Program-made: the position numbers and the translations under genes
In this document: positions 52,901 to 63,905 of the stretch, in pieces
How positions within the stretch are numbered: the stretch's first letter is position 1
How the letters are laid out: every line of letters begins with the position of its first letter
Assembly: GCA_029204225.1 (NCBI GenBank)
Contig: CM055093.1
Coordinates: 27,625,566 to 27,689,565 of the forward strand
DNA: 64,000 nt
Direction of reading: 5' to 3'
Source of the DNA: Diphasiastrum complanatum
Taxonomy: Eukaryota > Streptophyta > Lycopodiopsida > Lycopodiales > Lycopodiaceae
The notes under the pieces: generated by a model
Told to the model about the DNA's origin: nothing
The model's database searches: none
What the model saw: the letters and a program-made list of their open reading frames with translations, nothing else

Positions 52901-53484
52901 TCAAGCTTTGATTGCAACCTATGTTCTTCAGCCAATAAGATTTCTTGCAAGTCAACCACACTTGGCAAGACTCTTTGAATGGCAAAACTTTGCACAAGGT
53001 TAGCATGTTCATTTAGCAAACCATTCAACATAACTTGGACTATTTCACCATCTTTTATGTTCTCATCAATGCATGCTAAATCATCACTTAGGGACTTAAC
53101 TCTCAAGATAAATGCATGAGCACTTTCACCCTCTCTTTGCCTACTAGAAAATATTTGTCTCCTTAGGGTCAATACCCTAGATGTGGACTTTGATTCAAAG
53201 AGCTTCTTTAAGGCATTCCATGCCTCACTTGCACTTTGACACTTTCCAACTTCCTTGAGAAGTTCATTTGTAACATTCATTTTAATGATATGAAGAGCCC
53301 TTTTGGCCTTCTTATCAAACCTTTGTTGCTCTTGAAGTGTGAGAGGTCTCTCTTCAATTTCTGCAACTATGTCCATGAGTTCATTCAACTCAAGTAAGGA
53401 CTCCATCCTCACTTTCCAAGTAGAGTAGTTTGATGAACTCAACCTTTCACTAGACTCTAGCATGATCCCACCATTGGAAGCCAT
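49708..53484 (-). CDS. CopB3 gag-pol polyprotein
   Basis: 1258 codons starting MASNGGIMLESSERL. Gag is about residues 1-280, with the knuckle CFYCGIKGHFANEC at 250-263. The protease active site WWIDSGASSHM is at 306-316. Pre-integrase has VWHKRLGHPNFKS, and the integrase finger CEHCALSKSHR. The integrase core has HSDIHSS, FIDDFSRYTW, RSDNGGEY and VAERKNR. The RT has CKWIFKIK, FAPVAKMVTIR, QMDVTNAFLNG, GLKQAPRSWY and the catalytic LIYVDDIIL. RNase H has SDSDFAGD and SLSSTEAEYKAL. The last ~35 residues are out of frame after a frameshift near 49815. This is a typical plant copia polyprotein, interrupted only there. Confidence 0.95.
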   Translation of the reverse strand: MASNGGIMLESSERLSSSNYSTWKVRMESLLELNELMDIVAEIEERPLTLQEQQRFDKKAKRALHIIKMNVTNELLKEVGKCQSASEAWNALKKLFESKSTSRVLTLRRQIFSSRQREGESAHAFILRVKSLSDDLACIDENIKDGEIVQVMLNGLLNEHANLVQSFAIQRVLPSVVDLQEILLAEEHRLQSKLDGASLQGGGEEAFFTKGKFKGKGKGKGKWSKGGNFDHDDHSSSSSSTKNNKSKFKCFYCGIKGHFANECYKKKREQGERQGNLTIDEEEHNTCESLVMTSSLLANIDDNDPWWIDSGASSHMTRHKEYFTSLLSYEGEGNIIYTANDGQCDIKGIGTIPISLSTNRKANLENVLYIPSITKNLLSVSQMIDKGLDVEFIGDACLISKCGSLIAQGRRHGKLFKLDACVISNHEGCMAREQLTNQEVWHKRLGHPNFKSLEVMAKKEPVLGLPKSLVANNSVCEHCALSKSHRLAYSRSTSRSKEAFQLVHSDIHSSSTTSNGGAKMYATFIDDFSRYTWIYLLKSKDEVFAAFVKFKNEMENQFNTKIKCLRSDNGGEYTSNRFKDFCIAHGIKREMSSPRTPQQNGVAERKNRTLCECAKAMRLHANLAKSFWGEALACANYLCNRWTSASLDGKTPHEVLYGRRPSVKHCRIFGCTCFVNITLDDRTKEDPSSKKGVFVGYSEVSKAYKVYIPSTKKVVISRDVIFHEENVSNVVDVDVDVPTNHHDVQDVLDEDGDATPKQTSRKTQRQRAKPSRLTYDEKGKQVVDNSNFAFLTSFDEPTCVGEAIQKKEWIQAMDHEHQALIKSNTWRLVKLPKDKKAIGCKWIFKIKTNQDGSINKYKARLVAKGYAQEYGIDYDETFAPVAKMVTIRILISLATLYDWDMWQMDVTNAFLNGDLEEDIYMEQPEGYVSHDEPDHVCYLQKSLYGLKQAPRSWYAKLNSFLLSQNFVMSEYDHSLYFRLNENDITLLLIYVDDIILSGGNNLDIDEIKMALKREFEIQDLGKLHYILGIEIIRTSKSTFICQEKYVNSILKRFHMEDCKVVSTPMESNVKLTTRSNERSFKDITLYRKLIGSLIWLTITRPDLSFVVGKLSQFMQDPSEAHWKLGKRVLRYISGSRDFGILYGGTTPNLCGLSDSDFAGDQMDRKSTSAFAIYLGDGVVSWLSKKQPTISLSSTEAEYKALTTCTKEILWIKRMLLDLHLLEPERLQSYFVITFQPKAWQAILFFMQGASTLRLLTIL

Positions 53485-54656
53485 GATTCTAATGTTTCTT
53501 CAACTTTTAGGTTCTGTCCTAAAGCACTTAGCACTCACTTTTCTCTCAACAAATGATAGATAAAGAGATCTATGAAGATTTAGGACCCTAAAACACTTCT
53601 ATCTTGAACCTAGATGGTTTCCAAGCATAGAAAGGAAGATTGAAACACATGCAACACTTTTCACACACTAAGAATGGATTACAAAATCAAACCAACCTGA
53701 ACACACTCTTGCTTAAGCTCTCAAACTTTCCAGCAAGTGACCAAATCAAGTTATGGTGTGAAGAGTTACTTGCATTCTTAGAAAATACCCAAAACTAGGA
53801 TGCCAAGATTACCTAGTAATGAACAAACTTGATCAACATATGATCAACACACTAAGATATTGATTCAACCTGTAAAACCACATGTAAACCACACTTCTAA
53901 AAGTTTATAAACTCCAGCAAGTGATAAATACAAGATTTAGAGGTGAATGAATGAGCACACTTAGTGAATCACAAGACTAGCTTCACTATCTTGTCAAATC
54001 TTGGTGTTTAGATGTAGATCTAAGATCACTTCACATGAGAATGTTCCTCAACCTGTTAAGAACCTGAAAACACACTTGCATAATGGTTAACACCTTCCAG
54101 CAAATGCTCCAATCAAATTACATAAGGAGAGTTACATACATGCTCAACAAAGTACACCAAAATTTATGCCAAAATTGATGACAATCTTTACAATATGCTC
54201 TTCACAATGGAGCTTACAATATGTTCACCCAAAAAAGGGGATCTTTCATCCAAATGGGAGCTTTGCTCAGCCTTTAGGAGAATTACAACTCACTCAAAAG
54301 AGCATTTGTCATCCACTTAAGGAGAAGTTTCATCCACTTAAGGAGAGTGTTCATCCAAGAATGGAGATTGTCAACAATAGGATTGAAAAGAACATTGTTA
54401 GTATTGAATATGCACAAGCCTCACAATCACAAATGATTAGGTGTTATGATCTGATCCAAAATAGTTTCTTTTCAGCCTCTGATCTTCAATAGACCTGAAA
54501 TATGCTTTTGATCCACAAGTTCAACTCACAAAACAAAGGTTAGTAAGATTTGATCAACAAAGCAATGCAAAATCATGCTAGAACTTGATCAAACATCCAA
54601 ATATCACCAAAAATGGAATACTTACTGTAAATAGAAGCCAACCAGCTCTGATACCA
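53485..54656 (-). other. CopB3 leader, 21-bp repeats and primer site (54645-54656)
   Basis: Non-coding leader. The 21-bp repeat of catccacttaaggaga lies at about 54310-54357, in three units as in CopB1. TGGTATCAGAGC (minus) abuts the LTR. The plus-strand frame 54166-54492 is antisense. Confidence 0.88.
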
Positions 54657-55311
54657 TGTGAAAAATACAGATCCTAAGTGGATCTAAACTCCAAGATCAT
54701 TGGCTTGAATGCTTGCACTCCAAACTACATAAGCTAGGAATTGGCAACACATTCTATGCTACCTAGAATGCAAAGAACTTGATCAAAAAGCATTTATCAC
54801 AAATGGAAACTTCCATAAACATCAAGTGCGGCCAAAAATAGCATTATACAGTCCATAATACATCAGCCTATCACTTTTGGAAAGCACCTAAGATCATACA
54901 CAATAGCTTGAAGACAATACACACAACAATGCTCTCAATGGAGGAAGAAACAATGACAATGATCTATTGATCTCAATGAAGCATACAAAAGGTTTCTCCA
55001 ACCTGTTCTCCACGACTTCCCTACTATTTATGGATGAGGAAGATGACTCTCTCTCCTCTCTCTAGAAGGTACTTGACCCTAGATATTCCCTATATAGGAA
55101 AAATAGCTAAAAATGGCTTATATGACCAAAATACATCAAAATGGTCTCATTTTGAAGGGTATGAAGTTTGACACTTCATCATACTGAAAAAATACAGTAA
55201 ATAAAAACATTGTGGCCTGGTTCACACGTGCAAAACTCCAGAACCAAAACTATTTACAATTTTAGCCAATTTAGGTCTCAAACTAGCTAGGAAATGTTGA
55301 CAATTTTCACA
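54657..55311 (-). repeat. CopB3 5' LTR
   Basis: 655 bp. On the minus strand a TATA-like CCATAAATAG lies near 55022-55034. It is followed by target duplication tttgt and resumption of the D gag frame. Confidence 0.95.
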
Positions 55312-56432
55312 TTTGTCATCTGTGTAATTCTATGGGTAATCAAACAACCTTTTGCTCATTTAATCTTCGGATTATCCAACAGAGGTATGGTAAGCTTCAA
55401 TATTGAAAACCAACTTACTCAAAGGATCCTGATGGAAAGCCTTTCAATTTTGCCCTTGGATTTTTAGAATGACTAGCTCTGCCAGCTCCAATGGGACAGA
55501 ATGCTCCTCCTGCTAATCTAATGGAACCGGAACCTTATCATGGTAATGAGCAATGGAACTATAGTAATGATCACGAGAGTGGTCTTTCAGAGCAGTATGC
55601 TATCTATGTTGCCGCGCAACAACAAGTAGCTAGACAATGGACCAGAGCGTCACTTGGATGCTTTGCATGCTGAGAGAATCATAGAGTTGTTGAATGTCCA
55701 AACAAATGGAAGTTTATACCATTCTGTAGAGAATGTGACTATGGACACTGTTATAAAGAATGTCCTACAAGACCCAAACCACCACTGGTTACTGCTCCAG
55801 TGAATATAATTACAATCAAGAAAAGACCAATAGTTTAATCAGGACCAACTGTACCTTTGATGGTTGTTACCAGATTTCAGAAACAGAAAGAAGTTTTAGT
55901 ATCTGCTGAATTTGCACCAACTACAGATATACCTACCGCATCAAGAGTGTATCCAAATTTAAAAGCAGAAAAGAAAAGATATCAAGATATGAGACAGTGG
56001 ATTAAATAGTTGCAAGAAGAAGATGCCCAAGCAGCCGCTAAAGTAAAAACCAAAGTCCATTCTTCATCTATGCCACAAGCAGATCCAAGAACAGATGTTA
56101 ATACATAATTGCACCGTCATGAAGAACTCTTTAAGATGATAGAACTTGAAGCACCGCAAACAGAAATGATTATAAATATTTTGTCTAAAAAGATGGATAT
56201 AAAACTGGGAGAATTTCTTAAGTTGGTGTCTAAAGCAAAAGAAGTATTAGGAGAAATATTGACTCAAATGAAACCCAGATTGAGATTGTTAATCAATATT
56301 CCAGAAACCTTTTATGAGTTATCCTCCGACAGCCTGCAATTTTTAAGCTTCTTGGATTCTCAAAGCAATGTTCGGGAAAACCGGCATACTATAGGAATGG
56401 AATTGGTAAATTCTTTCAAAAACTGGCTTTAG
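55312..56432 (+). pseudogene. D gag remnant, copy M3, main part
   Basis: It resumes after the CopB3 insertion with HLCNSMGHQTTFC. It continues through the MGQNAPPAN stretch (55491), CFAC with the TGA in the next knuckle, CPNKWKF, CRECDYGHCYKEC, and the helical tail from 56109 to 56432 ending NWL. The same in-frame stops as in M2 and the right copy are present. The uninterrupted sequence aagtttataccattc near 55708 is the empty site of CopB1. Confidence 0.55.
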
Positions 56433-57560
56433 AGATATAATGTAGGATGTTGACTTCTTAAAAATCGATAAAATCTTGATTTTGTATGGAATTTTATGTT
56501 TAGTAAAATATATGTAGGATTCTTGACTGTTGGCTTTTGAAATTGTTAGATGCATGTAGATTATCATAATACTTCAAAAAACCATGTAAAATTTTGAAAT
56601 GGCTACCTTGTAGGTGCTCAATTGTTTGCACAATTTTTTATCTAAGTTACAATTGGCTAATTTCTAATCTTATAACACGTTATACCATGAAAATAATTGT
56701 TGGAACAAGCAATGTTGATGCCCAAAAAAAATAGCTGGATTATGAACTTTTTTTTATTATGATGAATATAATTTAGCAGATCAAAAGTAGTTTTAAGTGA
56801 TGCACTATTCTTTAACAAGCCTAGTTACTATAATAAATAGCAGCCTTTGATAGTTGTAAGATTTTGGAATGCATCATTTTTTACTTGAAGTTTTTGGAAG
56901 GGATTATTTTTCAAAAAACAACATCCATTGAAAGATATTAAAGGGGAAAAAAATTTCTCTTTGAAACCCTTGCATGATAAAGCAATCATACTAAATCTTT
57001 TATATTTAATAACAGATTGTTTAATTGGAAGCTTAAGGTGGCTACAAGATAAACAAAATTGAAGATTGTTACTATATGTTCTAAAAACCTTATATGAGTT
57101 ATCTTCCAAAAGCCTGCAATGTTTTAACTTCTTGGGTTTTCAAAGAATATAATTCGCAAAAGGGTTCACTGCCTCTATGAAAAATTGTGCAATTCTTCAT
57201 GATAGCGATTTCTGAAAAAAAATCATGAATGACGATTTCATTTCTACACGTTATGCACAAATTCTTTTTCCGTAGCAAAAAGAACAAGAGTTTATGCGTG
57301 ATTTTCTAGCGAAAGCATCAAGTTAATCACCACCATAAACAGGTACAGATTTCCAGATTGCATTTCATACTCTCAAAGTGTCCTACACGAACTATATCCG
57401 TATGCGTTATTGAATATTCTGTCATCAAAAGAATGAAGAACTCGTTTATCGAGTTTGTATTTCATTATTAGAGGTTTGAACATCGATAGTAAGGGCATGT
57501 TAATATTCTATACAATATGGTGTGCACGAATGTATTTTTATTTTTCATGATTTTAAAGTT
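56433..57560. repeat. Non-coding part of M3
   Basis: Collinear with 41530-42640, including the 779-bp-spaced repeat of the D tail (second copy at about 57062-57150). A minus-strand frame at 57099-57287 is not open in the same form in M2, and I regard it as chance. Confidence 0.6.
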
Positions 57561-57587
57561 TCGACTAATTAAAAAAGTGGGCTATCT

Positions 57588-57805
57588 TTGACATATTCTG
57601 TCAGTGCTCGAGCCACAAGACCTACCATAGCCATTCGGCCATTCCATGTCTCCGCTTTGGATGAAAAGAAATCTTGCGATTTTCTTTCTGCCGAGATACC
57701 TTGGAAGAGTGGAATGAGCGACGCAAACATAAACATGAATGGTGTGACGATAAACCATGAAAGTCCTCCATTGTCTAACTAGCCCAGGACACCTTTACCA
57801 GTAGT
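57588..57805 (-). pseudogene. ELIP C-terminal fragment, copy M3, with premature stop
   Basis: Sister of 42642-42929. The helix III motif region (E..NGR.AM) and the ESKS segment are intact, but the Gln codon in GVLGQLDN is TAG here (about 57779-57781). The fused CopC part is shorter: 57806 jumps directly to the gttgcttcatctag text. Independent lesions in the two copies are what relaxed selection would produce. Confidence 0.78.
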
Positions 57806-59320
57806 TATGATACAGCAGACAGTTGCTTCATCTAGATCTGATATCTCAAAGTGTTTCGAGATATCCTCCTTTACTTGTGCAATGATAGTGGCCTTTCTTG
57901 ACAGAATCAATGTATCATGTAGTATTGATTGCCTAGAATCTCATAGCTAACTGAGTCTTCATTGGCCATCATTCTTGTTTCATCGAACTTCCTATCTCTG
58001 ACGATTTTAATTTGATTAGTCTCCGATAGATAGATCCTCTAATATGATGAATGTGTGTCATATCCCATGAGGTATGCTTGCTCGACCTTCTCGTCCATAG
58101 GCCATCATGCATCTTGCTACTTCCATTACTATTCTATTCTTGTTGTCTACCGTACCACTGTGTTGTGGTGTATAGGTTGTGATCTTCCTGTGAAGGATAT
58201 CGTGACTCTCGTAGAAATCAGAAAAATGGTTGGAGATATATTCTCTCCCTCTGCTAGTTCGGATCTGTTTGACCCTTCTTTCAGTCCATTTCTCAGCCCA
58301 GTTTACATATTCTATAGACTTATCAAGAGCTTTGGACTTGTTGTGAATGAAGTATATGGTGACAAACTTACCGAAGTAATCGATGAGGATGATATAGTAT
58401 CGTGAGCCTTCCACAGAGAGTACATCACAAGGTCCACAAATGTGAGAGTGTATTAGTTCTAAGAGCTCAATTGCTCTGAATGAATGTTTGGTAAAAGATG
58501 TTCGTGACATCCTGCCTTTTTTGCATGCATCACATGGTGTCAATTTTGCATCTTTGACGCTTACTCCTGTAAATGTCTCATTTTAACTTGCCTTGTATAG
58601 CACTATTGGGTTCATGTGGCATAGGCTTTTATGCCATAAGAAGTCAATTGATTCATGGGTCTGATGAGCTTGGTCTATCGATAGGCATATTTTCAGATGA
58701 TACAGGTTCCCTCTGCGTCTACCTTGTGTGATGAGAGTGCTGGTGCTGGCATCAGTCACGCTACATGTTTCATGTGTGAACGTGACACGCATCCCGGCAT
58801 CTGTTATCCTTTCTACAGACAAAAGATCCTATGTAGGGTAGGTACGTGTAGGACATCGTCAAGTCTTTTGTCTCTACCATTGGTGTACAACCATAGTGCG
58901 CCAATTCCGTTGACTTGATGGTACGATCCATCTTCGAGTATGATGTATGTAGATAAATCCATTCCTTGGAATTCAACTATCATATGTCTTGTTGTCACGA
59001 AATGTGATGTGGCACCCAAATCAAAAACAACTTCTTGAGCGTCGGTTTGCATGTAACACATACATCTATGCACAAGTAAGCAGATGCATTGTTGTTTGCT
59101 CTCTCCTCAACTATCCTTGAGGATTCCGGTTCCTCTACGTAAAATGAGTTGTTGGAGGGCTCCTTCTTGCTTATTGTCTCTTGTTTCTTGGGTTCTGATA
59201 GCAGTCACCTCTTTTGTGACAATGCACACATTGGATGTTTGGATTTAGCCAACATGTGTCGATGGTATGTCCATCTCAACTGTATCTAGTGCAAGATTTC
59301 CTTTCACCACCTTGTAGTCT
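57806..59320 (-). pseudogene. CopC remnant, copy M3: gag knuckle, protease, pre-integrase, integrase
   Basis: The best-preserved CopC copy. The gag knuckle is near 59240-59290, with a stop inside it, followed by VHCHKRG. Protease is at 58813-59073 with DLGATSH (inactive D-L-G). Pre-integrase is at 58583-58822 with SVERITDAGMRVTF, RRRGNLYHLK and FLWHKSLCHMNP. Integrase is at 58058-58543: CDACKKGRMS, HSHICGP (first Asp lost), LIDYFGKF and TSRGREY (second Asp lost). The same internal deletion as in M2 links it to the DEKVEQAYLMGYD segment. There is no RT or RNase H. The family is Ty1/copia by domain order, with different sequence from CopA and CopB. Confidence 0.78.
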
Positions 59321-60057
59321 TGTTGAATTTCACACGTGTGGACTGTCCACTACATGTACTTGTGATCTCCTAAGGTGTGTAGATGCACCAAGATCAAGAC
59401 TAGATTGAGATTCAAGATCAATCTTGAATCCTATGGCAAAAACACACTACTACATGCATTCAATCACTTCCAACTCTCACTCACACGTGTGGGAAGTATT
59501 CAAAAAATAATCTAAGTAAAAACAAGCTGCTCTCCTCGGGTAGAGAGAGAAAATGCATCATGAGCTCTCGGGTAGAGAGAGAAAGCTAGAAATCCAATAA
59601 CTCACAAAATCCATGAAATCACCAAATCAATTGACTTCAAAATGAGGAGTACAATGATACTAGTAGGTCAACGAGCTACCACTATGCTTAACTATGATTG
59701 GACCATATTTTGTCACCTCGTGATCCTATTGGATCATTGATCTATGCACCTCTTAATTCTATTGGACTATATTCAAGCACACCTCAATTTCCTATTGGAC
59801 CTCACAAGGTTCCACCTCTAAATCCTATTGGACCTCTTGGAATTCATCAAACAAAAACTTTACACTTGTCTACACTCTAATTAGCAAGTTTTTAGCCTCT
59901 TACTCTATTTTGGCTCAATAGTGGCATTACAAGTGGAAATGCATAATTTGCCATCTATGCCAAATTTATTCCTATCAACATCCTACACCTAGATGCTTGA
60001 TGTAAAAAACATAAGACCCCTATATCTAACATAGATAATCTTTTTCAATTCTTCACA
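59321..60057 (-). repeat. CopA LTR 4, solo LTR
   Basis: 737 bp, TG...CA, flanked on both sides by CopC gag sequence: gtagtct on the left and gtctatgtt on the right. gtct is duplicated. Neither a primer site nor a polypurine tract is adjacent, so the internal region has been lost by LTR-LTR recombination. It gives the intact target site of CopA and shows that CopA1, CopA3 and this LTR descend from one insertion. Confidence 0.95.
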
Positions 60058-60534
60058 GTCTATGTTGGGTAGTAGGTGTCTTTGATCTTCCTTCCTTGTT
60101 GGGTAGTCTTTGTTGGTTGCAATCCAATCTTTGGAATGACTCCCTCTTTGGATGAGGCTTCCTTTTGCGTTTATCCTTACTACTGTATAGAGCCTGATCA
60201 GAGACATGATCTCGTTATTTGGAATGTCCTACCTTTATAGATTCTTGATATACCTAGATAGAGTAGAACTCATAACTGGAGCTACTACTTTCAATTAAGA
60301 TCTTACCTCTTCTAAGGTGTAGTGATCAGTTCCTGATCTTCTACTAATGTAGTTATGATGAGCCTTTGTGCGGAATAACAAATATAACAAGTAGCAACTG
60401 ATCTAAGAAGGACATTTGATAGAAATATTGTGTTCAAGGATTGTGTATCATGGTCAAGAGATAAAGTAAAATTTGCTTAATCACGATGATTCCTAGAGCA
60501 TTGTTTGGCATACCACACAATGCGATGTAGAAAA

Positions 60535-61559
60535 CCTACTTACTCAAAGGGTCCTGATGGAAAGCCTTTCAATTTTGCCCTTGGATTTTTAGAATGACTA
60601 GCTCTGCCAGCTCCAATGGGACAGAATGCTCCTCCTGCCAATCTAATGGAACCAGAACCTTATCATGGTAATGAGCAATGGAACTATAGCAATGATCACG
60701 AGAGTGGTCTTTCAGAGCAGTATGCTATCTATGTTGCCGCGCAACAACAAGTAGCTAGACAATGGACCAGAGCGTCACTTGGATGCTTTGCATGCTGAGA
60801 GAATCATAGAGTTGTTGAATGTCCAAACAAATGGAAGTTTATACCATTCTGTAGAGAATGTGACTATGGACACTGTTATAAAGAATGTCCTACAAGACCC
60901 AAACCACCACTGGTTACTGCTCCAGTGAATATGATTACAATCAAGAAAAGACCAATAGTTTAATCAGGACCAATTGTACCTTTGATGGTTGTTACCAGAT
61001 TTCAGAAACAGAAAGAAGTTCTAGTACCTGCTGAATGTACACCAACTACAGATATACCTATCGCATCAAGAGTGTATCCAAATCTAAAAGCAGAAATGAA
61101 AAGATATCAAGATATGAGGCAGTAAATTAAATAGTTCCAAGTAGAAGAAGCCCAAGCAGTCGCTAAAGTAACCACCAAAGTCCATTCTTCATCTATGCCA
61201 CAAGCAGATTCAAGAATTGCTGTTAATACATAATTACACCGTCGTGAAAAATTCTGTAAGCTGACACAATCTGAAGCATTGCAAATAGAAATGATCATAA
61301 ATATTTTGTCTAGAAAGATGGATATTAAATTGGGAGAATTTCTTAAGTTGGTGACTAAAGTAAAAGAAGTATTAGGAGAAAGATTGACTCAAATGAAACC
61401 CAAATTGAAATTGTTAATCAATATTCCAAAAAACCTTTTATGAGTTATCTTCCAAAAGCTTGCAATTTTTAAGCTTCTTGGGTTCCTCAAAGAAATGTTC
61501 GGAAAAACTGGCATACTATAGGAATTGAATTGGTAAATTCTTTCAAAAACTGGCTTTAG
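60535..61559 (+). pseudogene. D gag remnant, right copy
   Basis: It starts within the frame at KPTYSKGPDGKPF, because the first two knuckles were removed by the deletion at 60526. The MGQNAPPAN stretch lies at 60616-60798. CFAC, the TGA, CPNKWKF, CRECDYGHCYKEC and CPTRPKPP follow. An extra TAA near 61123 and a frameshift near 61430 damage the tail, whose end corresponds to 61557-61559. Confidence 0.55.
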
Positions 61560-62161
61560 AGATATAATGTAGGATGTTGACTTCTTAAAAATCGATGATT
61601 TTGTATGGAATTTTATGTTTAGTAAAATATATGTAGGATTTTTGACTGCTATCTTTTGAATGTGTTAGATGCATGTAGATTATTATAATACTTCAAAAAA
61701 CCACGTACAATTTTGAAATGACTACCTTATAGGTGCTCGACCGTTTGCACAATTTTTTATCTAAGTTATAACTGGCTAATTTCTAATCTTATAACACATT
61801 ATACCATGAAAATAATTGTTGGTGCAAGCAATGTTGATGGCCAAAAAAAATAACTGGATTATGAACTTTTTTTATTCTGCTGAATATAATTTAGCAGATC
61901 AAATAGTTTTGATTAATGCACTATTCTTTAACAAGCCTAGTTACTATAATAAATAGCAGTCTTTGATAGTTGTAAGATTTTGGAATGCCTTATTTTTTAC
62001 TTGAAGTTTTTGTAAGGGATTGTTTTTCAAAAAACAACATCCATTCAAAGATATTAAAGTGAAAAAAATTTCTCTTTAAAACCCTTGCATAATGAGGCAA
62101 TCATACTAAATCGTTTATATTTAACAACAGATTGTTTAATTGGAAGCTTAAGGTGGCTTCA

Positions 62162-62204
62162 ATTATGGGTTCGGATATGCCATACCAATATCCGAACCCA
62201 TAAT
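62162..62204. repeat. Perfect inverted repeat, right copy
   Basis: Identical to 8990-9032: 17-bp arms, 9-nt loop. On the minus strand a 59-codon frame from an ATG at 62280 (KHGYAQEFRKWYYAYYGFG) runs through it. The 37-bp deletion in M1 breaks this frame. No homologue is recognised. Confidence 0.75.
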
Positions 62205-63459
62205 AGGCATAGTACCATTTTCGAAACTCTTGAGCATATCCATGCTTTCCAAGACTACGCCAACTATCGCCCACTTTCATAAGATTTTAAAATTTTGATA
62301 CTGTCTATTGTATTATTACTAATTCTTGTTTTATCCAAGTACTTTACCCTAACATTGTAGTAGGATTAGGGAAGATCCGTGCCATACCAATCCCTACAAA
62401 TGTAGCGATCCCTTGTACAAATCCATGTACCTTAAGGGTGCATAGGTTATCAATACTAGTATTATTGTTCATAAAACTTGCTTACTACAGAGAAAACAAC
62501 AAAGTCACCATATGCATAGTCTGAGTCATCTATACGTGCTATTACTATTAAAAAGAGAGGCATACATATGATAAGCTAATCTGTTATAAGTGTAAGCCAT
62601 AATCGTTTTCTACAATCATTCATAAATGTTAACACTTCCTATTATTTACACTATTACCTCTTCATTAACCAATACACGAAGTGAAGTGTTGCAATACTAA
62701 CATGAATAGATGTTATGTGAGAATCCTATGAGGAAGCCATATTTATTTACGAACGATACTTCCTTCAGAGACTGATAATAGAAGTTTTTCAAGTCTAGTT
62801 TTAGCCACAATAATAATAGCATGAAAAAGCACTTCCAAGCGTACTATATTCCCATTACTAAATTGCTTCTCTACTTTTAGTAAAAAGGGATTGCCAGAAA
62901 CATATATATAAACTTAACGAAGATGTTCTTTGGACTTCAGACCTGTATAAGAGCATAATCCGAGTCCAATACTAGAATCGAGATGCAACCTCGTAGTATG
63001 AAGATCTGTTTACAATAAGAGTCATATTGCATTTGCTCACCGTTAGCCTATCATTTATCATAGTTCATACATTTCGTGGTGACCATTATACTTTCCAATA
63101 TAAAGCATCATGCTGGTGGCCAGCAGTGTAATCACTTTATTGTGGAAGTGGCAAACAATACATCAAAAAAGTGTGTTCATTGCTGCCCTCTCAGCACTGA
63201 AAGGCCGCAAGCTTCTATGAACATAGGTTCAATTACACATACAATGTCATGGTGAGGTAATCGCTATTCCAGCGAGTGAGTTCATGCATAATCATATGTA
63301 CCATTCCACTCATATATGTAGAGGGTTGCATAAAGCATCACAAGACTGTCAACGCATTTCTAGCGTGTAGTTTCATCACATATTTTCCATACAAAGTGCA
63401 CTAAACAACCCACCTAAAGTGCATGGGCCTGCATGCAGCTGTAGCGCGTTGCTAGCATG

Positions 63460-63905
63460 CTACGAACATGTGGTTTCAGTGTATATTGCCATATATATCA
63501 TGTGAAACGATGAAAACCTCCATACGACAATGTTATGAGGGCTTACCATCGTGATTTTCAGCATAGTTCTACCTCTGATCAAAGTGGCAAGCATGCATAC
63601 TACGTATGGTTTTCTCAGAGGGTGCTGGATCACGATCCAGCAACCTCCTTCTGCCATAGTTTACTCACACATCAAGCAATAAAAGCAAGTGTCGCGTATG
63701 CTATCAAAACTGAGAAACATTAGATACAAAGGCATTTCAGTCCGTGTGCTTGTGACGATCCGAGAGTCGTAGATGGGTGCCACCGGGAGTGAGACAGCAT
63801 AAGGAAGAAGGAGAAGAAAAGAGAGGAGAAGAGAGGAGAAGAAAAGAGAAGAATAGTGAGGGATTTGGTAGTGATGTCTCTCTTATATAGACTTTATATA
63901 AGGTG
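63460..63905 (-). promoter_or_regulatory. Right copy of the TATA/CT-rich promoter and possible first exon
   Basis: A TATA box (TATATAAG, minus, about 63890) and pyrimidine-rich leader lie upstream of the same ATG frame at 63657. The possible donor ATG|GTAAGC lies near 63544. The exon differs from M1 at a few positions (for example Leu-Asp to Leu-Ala). The product is unidentified. Confidence 0.35.

Larger units (their letters stand above)
48882..55311 (-). mobile_element. CopB3, nearly complete autonomous Ty1/copia element
   Basis: 6430 bp with 655-bp LTRs at 54657-55311 (5') and 48882-49536 (3') that differ at about two positions by eye. Primer site at 54645-54656, polypurine tract at 49537-49547. 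Target duplication tttgt at 48877-48881 and 55312-55316. The empty site is readable in M1 (tactatttgtcatctg, about 7273-7288). One long gag-pol frame is present with a single frameshift near its end. It is the best candidate in the window for the source of enzymes that moved CopB1. Confidence 0.96.

Noticed and set aside
57099-57287. 62-codon minus-strand frame MFFLLRKKNLCIT... beside the ELIP fragment
   Set aside because: Not open in the same form in the sister copy M2 and without recognisable features; more likely 3' untranslated or random sequence.
59989-60207. 72-codon frame spanning the LTR boundary (also 6570-6788) as a gene
   Set aside because: It joins CopC gag remnant to CopA LTR sequence across an insertion boundary, so the composite cannot be a native protein.
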